NCBI RefSeq assembly: GCF_958295425.1
Contig: NC_081154.1
Location: 10,285,766-10,349,765, forward strand
Direction of reading: 5' to 3'
Length of the DNA stretch: 64,000 bases
Source: Solea solea
Taxonomy: Eukaryota > Chordata > Actinopteri > Pleuronectiformes > Soleidae
Both the position numbers and the translations under genes were made by a program. Below the pieces are notes generated by a model that was given only the letters and a program-made list of their open reading frames with translations, had not been told where the DNA came from and did no database searches. Positions 24,131 through 35,001 of the stretch are shown one piece after another; within the stretch, counting starts at the first letter, position 1, and every line of letters begins with the position of its first letter.

Positions 24131-25550
24131 CATACTATACTATGACTTTTTTGACTGATTTGGGACGACATACTATACTATGACTTTTTTGACTGATTTT
24201 GGACGACATACTATACTATGATGTTTTTAGGTGATTTTGGACGACATACTATACTATGACTTTTTTGACTGATTTGGGACGACATGCTATACTATGACTT
24301 TTTTGACTGATTTCGGACCACATACTATACTGTGACTTTTTTGACTGTTTTCGGACGACATACTATACTATGACTTTTTTGACTGATTTCGGACCACATA
24401 CTATACTGTGACTTTTTTTACTGATTTTGGACGACATACTATACCTTGACTTTTTTGACTGATTTTGGACGACATACTATACTATGACTTTTTTGACTGA
24501 TTTTGGACGACATACTGTACTATGACTTTTTTGACCGATTTTGGACGACATACTATACTATGACTTTTTTGACTGATTTTGGACGACATGTTATACTATG
24601 ACTTTTTTAGGTGATTTTGCACGACATACTATACTATGACTTTTTTGACTGTTTTTGGACGACATACTATACTATGACTTTTTTGACTGATTTGGGACGA
24701 CATGTTATACTATGACTTTTTTAGGTGATTTTGCACGACATACTATACTATGACTTTTTTGACTGATTTTGGACGACATGCTATACTATATCTTTTTTGA
24801 CTGATTTTAGACGACATGCTATACTATATCTTTTTTGACTGATTTTAGACGACATACTATACTATGACTTTTTTAGGTGATTTTGGACCACATACTATAC
24901 TATGACTTTTTTGACTGATTTGGGACGACATGTTATACTATAACTTTTTTAGGTGATTTTGCACGACATACTATACTATGACTTTTTTGACTGTTTTTGG
25001 ACGACATACTATGCTATGACTTTTTTGACTGATTTTGGATGACATACTATGCTATGACTTTTTTGACTGATTTTGGACGACATACTATACTATGACTTTT
25101 TTGACTGATTTTGGACGACATACTATACTATGACTTTTTTAGGTGATTTTGCACGACATACTATACTATGACTTTTTTGACAGATTTTAGACGACATACT
25201 ATACTATGACTTTTTTAGGTGATTTTGGACGACATACTATACTATGACTTTTTGACTGATTTGGGACGACATGCTATACTATATCTTTTTTGACTGATTT
25301 TAGACGACATACTATACTATGACTTTTTTAGGTGATTTTGGACGACATACTATACTATGACTTTTTTGACTGATTTGGGACGACATGTTATACTATGACT
25401 TTTTTGACTGATTTCGGACCACATACTATACTGTGACTTTTTTTACTGATTTGGGACGACATAATATACTATGACTTTTTTGACTGATTTTGAACGACAT
25501 ACTATACTATGACTTTTTTGACTGATTTTGGACGACAAACTATACTATAA

Positions 25551-25699
25551 CCCCTTCGATACTGTGAGGGGTAGGATTCGAAACAGTGTCCCCTGGGGTG
25601 GCTGGTACTCAAACTAAGCGACATTGAACACTTGGCCAACTGAAATCCCTACGTCTGAAAGCACAGTACACTTTGTCATCTAAAATGACACCAAACCGT
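25551..25699 (-). repeat. tRNA-like island, copy 4 (reverse, at orientation switch)
   Basis: Same island as copies 1-3 but on the minus strand. The tRNA-like segment is 25,567-25,650 (84 nt). It is more decayed: the B box reads GTTTCGAATCC, and one acceptor-end base is changed (AGGGGT on the plus strand where AGGGAT is expected). The downstream end abuts forward monomers directly, and the T5 run present after the other copies is missing. The edge of this island is where array orientation flips, so the inversion breakpoint probably lies at its 3' edge. Confidence 0.65.
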
Positions 25700-25799
25700 C
25701 ATCGTATGGCATGTAGTCAAAAAAGTCATGGTATAGTATGTCGTCCGAAATCAGTCAAAAAAGTCATAGTATAGTTTGTCGTCAACAATCACCTAAAAA

Positions 25800-25948
25800 C
25801 ACCTTAGATACTGTGAGGGGTAGGATTCGAACCAGTGTCCCCTGGGGTGGCTGGTACTCAAACTAAGCGACATTGAACGCTTGGCCGACTGAAATCTCTA
25901 TGTCTGAAAGCACAGTACACTTTGTCATCTAAAATGACACCAAACCGT
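25800..25948 (-). repeat. tRNA-like island, copy 5 (reverse)
   Basis: The tRNA-like segment is 25,816-25,899 (84 nt) on the minus strand. It has an intact B box (GGTTCGAATCC), an A-box-like motif (CGGCCAAGCG) and one acceptor-end change. The T5 run on the minus strand is at 25,795-25,799. It is separated from copy 4 by about 100 bp of reverse monomers, so the two islands form a close tandem pair unlike the widely spaced forward copies. Confidence 0.68.
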
Positions 25949-27299
25949 CATAGTATGGCATGTCGTCCAAAATCAGTCAAAAAAGTCATAGTATAGTATG
26001 TCGTCCAAAATTTGTCAAAAAAGTCATAGTATAGCATGTCATCCAAAATCAGTCAAAGAGTCATAGTATAGTATGTTGTCCAAAATCAGTCAAAAAAGTC
26101 ATAGTATAGTATGTCGTCCAAAATTTGTCAAAAAAGTCATCGTATAGCATGTCGTCCCAAATCAGTCAAAAAAGTCATAGTATAGTATGTCGTCCAAAAT
26201 CGGTCAAAAAAGTCATAGTATAGTATGTCGTCCAAAAATCAGTCAAAAAAGTCATAGCATAGTATGTCATCCAAAATCAGTCAAAGAGTCATAGTATAGT
26301 ATGTTGTCCAAAATCAGTCAAAAAAGTCATAGTATAGTATGTCGTCCAAAATTTGTCAAAAAAGTCATAGTATAGCATGTCGTCCCAAATCAGTCAAAAA
26401 AGTCATAGTATAGTATGTCGTCTAAAATCGGTCAAAAAAGTCATAGTATAGTATGTTGTCCAAAATCAGTCAAAAAAGTCATAGTATAGTATGTCGTCCA
26501 AAAACAGTCAAAAAAGTCATAGTATAGTATGTCGTGCAAAATCACCTAAAAAAGTCATAGCATAGTATGTCATCCAAAATCAGTCAAAGAGTCATAGTAT
26601 AGTATGTTGTCCAAAATCAGTCAAAAAAGTCATAGTATAGTATGTCGTCCAAAATCTGTCAAAAAAGTCATAGTATAGCATGTCGTCCCAAATCAGTCAA
26701 AAAAGTCATAGTATAGTATGTTGTCCAAAATCAGTCAAAAAAGTCATAGTATAGTATGTCGTCCAAAAACAGTCAAAAAAGTCATAGTATAGTATGTCGT
26801 GCAAAATCACCTAAAAAAGTCATAGTATAGTATGTCGTCCCAAATCAGTCAAAAAAGTCATAGTATAGTATGTCGTCTAAAATCAGTCAAAAAAGTCATA
26901 GTATAGCATGTCGTCCAAAATCAGTCAAAAAGTCATAGTATAGTATGTCATCCCAAATCAGTCAAAAAAGTCATAGTATAGTTTGTCGTTCAAAATCTGT
27001 CAAAAAAGTCATAGTATAGTATGTCGTGCAAAATCACCTAAAAAAGTCATAGTATAGTATGTCGTCCCAAATCAGTCAAAAAAGTCATAGTATAGTATGT
27101 CGTCTAAAATCAGTCAAAAAAGTCATAGTATAGCATGTCGTCCAAAATCAGTCAAAAAAGTCATAGTATAGTATGTCATCCAAAATCTGTCAAAAAGTCA
27201 TAGTATAGTATGTCGTCCAAAATCAGTCAAAAAAGTCATAGTATAGTATGTCGTCCCAAATCAGTCAAAAAAGTCATAGCATAGTATGTCATCCAAAAT

Positions 27300-29500
27300 C
27301 AGTCAAAAAAGTCATAGTATAGTATGTCGTCCCAAATCAGTCAAAAAAGTCATAGTATAGTATGTTGTTCAAAATCTGTCAAAAAAGTCATAGTATAGCA
27401 GGTCGTCCCAAATCAGTCAAAAAAGTCATAGTATAGTATGTCGTCCAAAATCAGTCAAAAAAGTCATAGTATAGTATGTCGTCCAAAATCGGTCAAAAAA
27501 GTCATAGTATAGTATGTCGTCCAAAATCAGTCAAAAAAGTCATAGCATAGTATGTCGTCCAAAATCAGTCAAAAAAGTCAAGGTAAAGTATGTCGTCCAA
27601 AATCAGTCAAAAAAGTCACAGTATAGTATGTGGTCCGAAATCAGTCAAAAAAGTCATAGTATAGTATGTCGTCCGAAAACAGTCAAAAAAGTCACAGTAT
27701 AGTATGTGGTCCGAAATCAGTCAAAAAAGTCATAGTATAGCATGTCGTCCCAAATCAGTCAAAAAAGTCATAGTATAGTATGTCGTCCAAAATCACCTAA
27801 AAAAGTCATAGTATAGTATGTCGTCCAAAATCAGTCAAAAAAGTCATAGTATAGTATGTCGTCCCAAATCAGTCAAAAAAGTCATAGTATAGTATGTCGT
27901 CTAAAATCAGTCAAAAAAGTCATAGTATAGCATGTCGTCCAAAATCAGTCCAAAAAGTCATAGTATAGTATGTTGTCCAAAATCACCTAAAAATGTCATT
28001 GTATAATATGTCTTCCAAAATCAGTCAAAAAAGTCATAGTATAGCATGTCGTCCCAAATCAGTCAAAAAAGTCATAGTATAGTATGTCGTCCAAAATCAC
28101 CTAAAAAAGTCATAGTATAGTATGTCGTCCAAAATCACCTAAAAATGTCATAGTATAGTATGTCGTCCAAAATCACCTAAAAAAGTCATAGTATAGTATG
28201 TCGTCCAAAATCAGTCAAAAAAGTCATAGTATAGTATGTCGTCCCAAATCAGTCAAAAAAGTCATAGTATAGTATGTCGTCTAAAATCAGTCAAAAAAGT
28301 CATAGTATAGTATGTCGTCTAAAATCAGTCAAAAAAGTCATAGTATAGCATGTCGTCCAAAATCAGTCCAAAAAGTCATAGTATAGTATGTTGTCCAAAA
28401 TCACCTAAAAATGTCATTGTATAATATGTCTTCCAAAATCAGTCAAAAAAGTCATAGTATAGCATGTCGTCCCAAATCAGTCAAAAAAGTCATAGTATAG
28501 TATGTCGTCCAAAATCACCTAAAAAAGTCATAGTATAGTATGTCGTCCAAAATCACCTAAAAATGTCATAGTATAGTATGTCGTCCAAAATCACCTAAAA
28601 AAGTCATAGTATAGTATGTCGTCCAAAATCAGTCAAAAAAGTCATAGTATAGTATGTCGTCCCAAATCAGTCAAAAAAGTCATAGTATAGTATGTCGTCT
28701 AAAATCAGTCAAAAAAGTCATAGTATAGCATGTCGTCCAAAATCAGTCCAAAAAGTCATAGTATAGTATGTTGTCCAAAATCACCTAAAAATGTCATTGT
28801 ATAATATGTCTTCCAAAATCAGTCAAAAAAGTCATAGTATAGCATGTTGTCCCAAATCAGTCAAAAAAGTCATAGTATAGTATGTCGTCCAAAATCACCT
28901 AAAAATGTCATAGTATAGTATGTCGTCCAAAATCACCTTAAAATGTCATAGTATAGTATGTCGTCCAAAATCAGTCAAAAAAGTCATAGTATAGTATGTC
29001 GTCCAAAATCACCTAAAAATGTCATTGTATAGTATGTCTTCCAAAATCAGTCAAAAAAGTCATAGTATAGCATGTCATCCAAAATCAGTCAAAAAAGTCA
29101 TAGTATAGTATGTTGTCCAAAATCAGTCAAAAAAGTCATAGTATAGCATGTCGTCCCAAATCAGTCAAAAAAGTCATAGTATAGTATGTCGTCCAAAATC
29201 ACCTAAAAAAGTCATAGTATAGTATGTCGTCCAAAATCACCTAAAAATGTAATAGTATAGTATGTCGTCCCAAATCAGTCAAAAAAGTCATAGTATAGTA
29301 TGTCGTCCCAAATCAGTCAAAAAAGTCATAGTATAGTATGTCGTCTAAAATCAGTCAAAAAAGTCATAGTATAGTATGTCGTCCAAAATCACCTAAAAAT
29401 GTCATTGTATAATATGTCTTCAAAAAATCAGTCAAAAAAGTCATAGTATAGCATTTCGTCCCAAATCAGTCAAAAAAGTCATAGAATAGTATGTCGTCCA
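27300..29500 (-). repeat. higher-order repeat block A in reverse arm
   Basis: A block of reverse monomers whose sequence of variants recurs about 2.7 kb to the right. Markers include TATGTTGTTC (27,362 and 30,061), CAGTCCAAAAAGTC (27,946 and 30,645) and GCATTTCGTC (29,451 and 31,731). Inside it, a roughly 380-bp subunit (10 monomers) marked by CAGTCC is itself tandemly repeated at 27,946, 28,364 and 28,744. Confidence 0.75.
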
Positions 29501-29998
29501 AAATCACCTAAAAAAGTCATAGTATAGTATATCGTCCAAAATCAGTCAAAAAAGTCATAGTATAGTATGTCGTCCAAAATCAGTCAAAAAAGTCATAGTA
29601 TAGTATGTTGTCCAAAATCAGTCAAAAAAGTCATAGTATAGTTTGTCGTCCCAAATCAGTCAAAAAAGTCATAGTATAGTATGTCGTGCAAAATCACCTA
29701 AAAAAGTCATAGTATAACATGTCGTCCCAAATCAGTCAAAAAAGTCATAGTATAGTATGTCGTCCAAAAACAGTCAAAAAAGTCATAGTATAGTATGTCG
29801 TGCAAAATCACCTAAAAAAGTCATAGTATAACATGTCGTCCCAAATCAGTCAAAAAAGTCATGGTATAGTATGTCGTCTAAAATCAGTCAAAAAAGATAT
29901 AGTATAGCATGTCGTCCAAAATCAGTCAAAAAAGTCATAGTATAGTATGTCGTCCAAAATCAGTCAAAAAAGTCATAGTATAGTATGTCGTCCCAAAT

Positions 29999-31780
29999 CA
30001 GTCAAAAAAGTCATAGTATAGTATGTCGTCCCAAATCAGTCAAAAAAGTCATAGTATAGTATGTTGTTCAAAATCTGTCAAAAAAGTCATAGTATAGCAG
30101 GTCGTCCCAAATCAGTCAAAAAAGTCATAGTATAGTATGTCGTCCAAAATCAGTCAAAAAAGTCATAGTATAGTATGTCGTCCAAAATCGGTCAAAAAAG
30201 TCATAGTATAGTATGTCGTCCAAAATCAGTCAAAAAAGTCATAGCATAGTATGTCGTCCAAAATCAGTCAAAAAAGTCAAGGTAAAGTATGTCGTCCAAA
30301 ATCAGTCAAAAAAGTCACAGTATAGTATGTGGTCCGAAATCAGTCAAAAAAGTCATAGTATAGTATGTCGTCCGAAAACAGTCAAAAAAGTCACAGTATA
30401 GTATGTGGTCCGAAATCAGTCAAAAAAGTCATAGTATAGCATGTCGTCTAAAATCAGTCAAAAAAGTCATAGTATAGTATGTCGTCCAAAATCACCTAAA
30501 AAAGTCATAGTATAGTATGTCGTCCAAAATCAGTCAAAAAAGTCATAGTATAGTATGTCGTCCCAAATCAGTCAAAAAAGTCATAGTATAGTATGTCGTC
30601 TAAAATCAGTCAAAAAAGTCATAGTATAGCATGTCGTCCAAAATCAGTCCAAAAAGTCATAGTATAGTATGTTGTCCAAAATCACCTAAAAATGTCATTG
30701 TATAATATGTCTTCCAAAATCAGTCAAAAAAGTCATAGTATAGCATGTCGTCCCAAATCAGTCAAAAAAGTCATAGTATAGTATGTCGTCCAAAATCACC
30801 TAAAAAAGTCATAGTATAGTATGTCGTCCAAAATCACCTAAAAATGTCATAGTATAGTATGTCGTCCAAAATCACCTAAAAAAGTCATAGTATAGTATGT
30901 CGTCCAAAATCAGTCAAAAAAGTCATAGTATAGTATGTCGTCCCAAATCAGTCAAAAAAGTCATAGTATAGTATGTCGTCTAAAATCAGTCAAAAAAGTC
31001 ATAGTATAGCATGTCGTCCAAAATCAGTCCAAAAAGTCATAGTATAGTATGTTGTCCAAAATCACCTAAAAATGTCATTGTATAATATGTCTTCCAAAAT
31101 CAGTCAAAAAAGTCATAGTATAGCATGTCGTCCCAAATCAGTCAAAAAAGTCATAGTATAGTATGTCGTCCAAAATCACCTAAAAATGTCATAGTATAGT
31201 ATGTCGTCCAAAATCACCTTAAAATGTCATAGTATAGTATGTCGTCCAAAATCAGTCAAAAAAGTCATAGTATAGTATGTCGTCCAAAATCACCTAAAAA
31301 TGTCATTGTATAGTATGTCTTCCAAAATCAGTCAAAAAAGTCATAGTATAGCATGTCATCCAAAATCAGTCAAAAAAGTCATAGTATAGTATGTTGTCCA
31401 AAATCAGTCAAAAAAGTCATAGTATAGCATGTCGTCCCAAATCAGTCAAAAAAGTCATAGTATAGTATGTCGTCCAAAATCACCTAAAAATGTAATAGTA
31501 TAGTATGTCGTCCCAAATCAGTCAAAAAAGTCATAGTATAGTATGTCGTCCCAAATCAGTCAAAAAAGTCATAGTATAGTATGTCGTCTAAAATCAGTCA
31601 AAAAAGTCAAAGTATAGCATGTCGTCCAAAATCAGTCAAAAAAGTCATAGTATAGTATGTCGTCCAAAATCACCTAAAAATGTCATTGTATAATATGTCT
31701 TCCAAAATCAGTCAAAAAAGTCATAGTATAGCATTTCGTCCCAAATCAGTCAAAAAAGTCATAGAATAGTATGTCGTCCA
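29999..31780 (-). repeat. higher-order repeat block B in reverse arm
   Basis: Partner of block A. The offset to block A is 2,699 at the left and about 2,281 further right. The 418-bp difference is exactly eleven 38-bp units, so block B has one 380-bp subunit and one monomer fewer. Its CAGTCC markers are at 30,645 and 31,025. A run of 62 codons open in block A (27,514-27,702) is repeated without change here (30,213-30,401), showing that the duplication is recent. Confidence 0.75.
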
Positions 31781-32592
31781 AAATCACCTAAAAAAGTCAT
31801 AGTATAGTATGTCGTCCAAAATCACCTAAAAATGTCATAGTATAGTATGTCGTCCAAAATCAGTCAAAAAAGTCATAGTATAGTATGTCGTCCAAAATCA
31901 CCTAAAAATGTCATTGTATAGTATGTCTTCCAAAATCAGTCAAAAAAGTCATAGTATAGCATGTCGTCCAAAATCAGTCAAAAAAGTCATAGTATAGTAT
32001 GTCGTGCAAAATCACCTAAAAAAGTCATAGTATAGTATGTCTTCCAAAATTAGTCAAAAAAGTCATAGTATAGTATGTCGTCCAAAATCACCTAAAAAAG
32101 TCATAGTATAGTATGTCGTCCAAAATCACCTAAAAATGTCATAGTATAGTATGTCGTCCAAAATCAGTAAAAAAATCATAGTATAGCATGTCGTCTAAAA
32201 TCAGTCAAAAAAGTCATAGTATAGTATGTCGTCCAAAATCACCTAAAAATGTAATAGTATAGTATGTCGTCCCAAATCAGTCAAAAAAGTCATAGTATAG
32301 TATGTCGTCTAAAATCAGTCAAAAAAGTCATAGTATAGCATGTCGTCCAAAATCAGTCAAAAAGTCATAGTATAGTATGTCGTCTAAAATCTGTCAAAAA
32401 AGTCATAGTATAGTATGTCGTGCAAAATCACCTAAAAAAGTCATAGTATAGTATGTCGTCCAAAATCAGTCAAAAAAGTCATAGTATAGTATGTCGTCCA
32501 AAATCAGTCAAAAAAGTCATAGTATAGCATGTCGTCCCAAATTAGTCAAAAAAGTCATAGTATAGTATGTTGTCCAAAATCACCCAAAAAAC

Positions 32593-34067
32593 ATTATTTC
32601 TTTAAATATACTGTATAACGATCCACTTGCTCCTCCACTGTAGCATTTCAATGCACCAATTTGACCTCAGGTCACAGTGTTTCACAGTGGGAAAAGATCT
32701 CATCAGTCTTGCTAACTGAAGCATCAGGGTGACACAACAGAACTAATCCCACTATGCTTAAAACTCCACCATTATACAAAACTCACTAACCAATTATTCT
32801 GAGACAGAACACTTAAGCACTTACACACAAAAACACAGGGTAGAAGAGGAAATAAAGGACAATAAATACTGTTAGATAAATCCCTGTGATTTCAGTGGTA
32901 CTGACACGATGCAAACACAGACAGGACAGACGAATAATGTCTATAACAATAAATTACAGTGTGAAGCTTCTGATGCTCATTATCCAGTTAAAAGGATCAA
33001 TAGTGTCGAGAGGGAGGGCAGAAAGAGCGAATGTGTTTAGTGGCCCCTAAATGCTAAAAAACGGATCATCTCTCAAAAGTCACCCAGAGATTACTGAAAC
33101 AAGAAAGCGATAGATAAATGTGTAAATTACACGTCTCATCTTAAGAGGTCAGGGTGTGTGATCAGGTGGACGCAGAGCTGAACCAATGTGCTTGAGAAAG
33201 GGCGAGGAAGTAAAAAAGAAATGCTAATGGACTAGGTGACGCTTGTAGGAGAAAGTAGCGTTAATACCCGTTTAATGGACTGTGGCCGTACTGGCTGTCC
33301 GACCAAAAGTCTGAGGATACGAGGTGTGTGTGTGTGTATATGTGTGTAAGACATTGGAGGCTTAAGGTTTAAGGGTTTTGTGCAAAGCCATTGTGTGTTA
33401 GTTTAAGCCGTAGATTTAACCCCACTGTACAGGGAGCAAGATCAGCTATTACTGTCAGAAAAGTTATTACAGCTACAGGCCGCTTGTGGGATTACTGTCC
33501 TTGTGTGTGTCTGAGTGAATATCAGTGAGTTTATATAGTGCAAGAGCGGATGTGACAGTACATTATGTGCCGTTTGTATGCGCGCGCCAGCTCCTCACGT
33601 GTGTATGTATGCTTGGCGGTGTGTCAGAACACATGACATGTATAAAGTCTGTGGCATGTGCTTGCCCATTTACCTGTCTAACTAATCTGTCACCATATGT
33701 GTCAAACCTCTGGAGCCATGCTGCCATTACTGGCACACTTGACTCGAATGTAGTTTCACTCGCACATTGATCACAAACGGCAGTCTGTGTGAAATTTAAA
33801 ACGTCTTTTGGATTTACTGAAAAAACCCATCTTGACAGACCTGCACGAAATAGACAGGATCGTAGGTGGGAATGGGCAGCATTAGATTTCAACTCCTGTG
33901 TGATTTTTTAAACAGCAATTTTCACATTTCATCACCATCAAACAAGCAATTACATTTAAGGGGCTGAAACCAAATAGCTTAAGTCAGATGAAACAATTAT
34001 TTAAATCATTTGACATTAAATTAGTTGATGACTTATCGACTCATCAAATAATTGTGTTTTTTTTTTG
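32593..34067. other. non-coding right flank of the satellite array
   Basis: Unique-looking sequence begins at the array edge. No gene was recognised. Contents include a (GT)n at about 33,323-33,347 and short overlapping frames on both strands at 33,525-33,892 without domains. Confidence 0.45.
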
Positions 34068-34253
34068 TTCTTATACTTTATTAATCCCTTAGGGAAATTC
34101 TTTCTCTGCATTGAACCCATCCTCTACTAGGGACCTTCCTAGAATTAGGAGCAGTGGGCAGCTGAGCAACGGACGGGCGCCCGGGGAGCAATGGGGGGTT
34201 GGTTACCCCAGCCCTTGGACATGTTGCCTGTCCAGAGTGTCCAGTTAACTTAA
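34068..34253. mobile_element. interspersed repeat fragment, LINE-3'-end/SINE type
   Basis: The segment opens with TTTATTAATCCC and GGGAAATTC words, has a middle with GCAGTGGGCAGC and GCGCCCGGGGAGCAATGG, and ends in a CCTGTCCAGAG stretch. I recognise this assortment as a common dispersed repeat of teleost genomes, probably derived from a LINE tail. A GATG/GATA microsatellite at its edge fits such a tail. I cannot name the family, and no target-site duplication was found. Confidence 0.5.
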
Positions 34254-34281
34254 GATAGATGGATGGATGGATGGATGGATG

Positions 34282-34347
<66 letters not shown>

Positions 34348-34364
34348 TAGATAGACAGATAGAG
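34254..34364 (+). repeat. GATG / GATA / GACA compound tetranucleotide tract
   Basis: Successive blocks of GATG (about 34,258-34,281), GATA (about 34,282-34,318) and GACA (about 34,317-34,346), then mixed GATA/GACA to about 34,364, followed by ACTTTATTTATT. Single-base changes linking the blocks suggest slippage with stepwise mutation. GATA/GACA tracts of this kind are the Bkm-type repeats known to accumulate on some vertebrate sex chromosomes, but one short tract says nothing about its chromosome. Confidence 0.92.
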
Positions 34365-34962
34365 AACTTTATTTATTTAATTGGGTCATCGTAGCAGTGG
34401 TACAAATAAATCACAATATATCTCAGTATATGACACCTATAATGTTAGACATAACAATAACATGTACACACAGCACAGACACACACAAATTATATTATAA
34501 ATGTACAATTTAAACAAGTATTCCTATTCTATTCTATTCTATAAATGATCCATCCCCAGCCTCTCTTCAGTCAGTCACTCTGCTTTTCCGTAGCAAAAAA
34601 TAACACGTCTCGTCTGAAGCTTCCAGGTGAAATAGACTCAACTCTCTCAAAGTGCCATCTCCCTCTTTTCTCGTCTCTTATCTGCAGATGCCTCGTCTCC
34701 TGCTTCTCTCCTGATTCTTTTTGTGAGTCGCTCTGTAAGATCACACTGTCCATCTGCGGGTCCTCCAGATGATAAAGGAAAACAAATCCCATCTGTGCAC
34801 AGTATATCTCTGTATGTTTCTCTCTCTCTCTGTGCAACTTTGTCTCTGTGAAATGTGAATATTTAGACAACCTACACATCCCCAGTTAAAACAGCAGACC
34901 AAAACAGAGTGTTTCCAGATGGAGACACTGTAAACTACTGTGGCCCATCCCTTCAACCACAA

Positions 34963-35001
<39 letters not shown>

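Larger units (their letters stand above)
18205..25550 (+). repeat. 38-bp satellite array, forward arm, segment 2
   Basis: The array continues head-to-tail in the same orientation as 16,188-17,067, broken only by three tRNA-like islands (19,282, 20,339 and 22,266 onward). Monomers differ mainly in the linker after the T6 run: GACTGATTTTGGAC, GACTGATTTGGGAC, AGGTGATTTTGCAC and GACAGATTTTGAAC classes are interspersed. Rare variants such as ACTAGACC and ACTAGGAC recur at long offsets and mark higher-order duplication. Dividing length by 38 gives a little under 190 monomers in this segment. T-richness on this strand switches to A-richness in the other arm. Confidence 0.97.
25700..32592 (-). repeat. 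38-bp satellite array, reverse arm
   Basis: Same 38-bp monomer as the forward arm, reverse-complemented: GTCATAGTATAGTATG preceded by an A6 run. The same four linker classes appear in reverse (AAAATCAGTC, CAAATCAGTC, AAAATCACCT, AAAATCTGTC). Copy 5 of the tRNA-like island lies near its left end. Dividing the length by 38 gives about 180 monomers. The right edge is abrupt at about 32,592, after a final CACCCAAAAAA linker. The short frames at 27,514 and 30,213 are array artefacts. Confidence 0.97.

Noticed and set aside
27514..27702. 62-codon frame repeated unchanged at 30,213-30,401, Ser/Lys/Val-rich
   Set aside because: It is the reverse arm of the 38-bp satellite read in one frame; the period-38 pattern and lack of any start context explain it. 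The identity reflects array duplication, not coding constraint.
16157..32592. CRISPR array
   Set aside because: The 38-bp units are contiguous and near-identical throughout with no unique spacers, and the context is vertebrate nuclear DNA.
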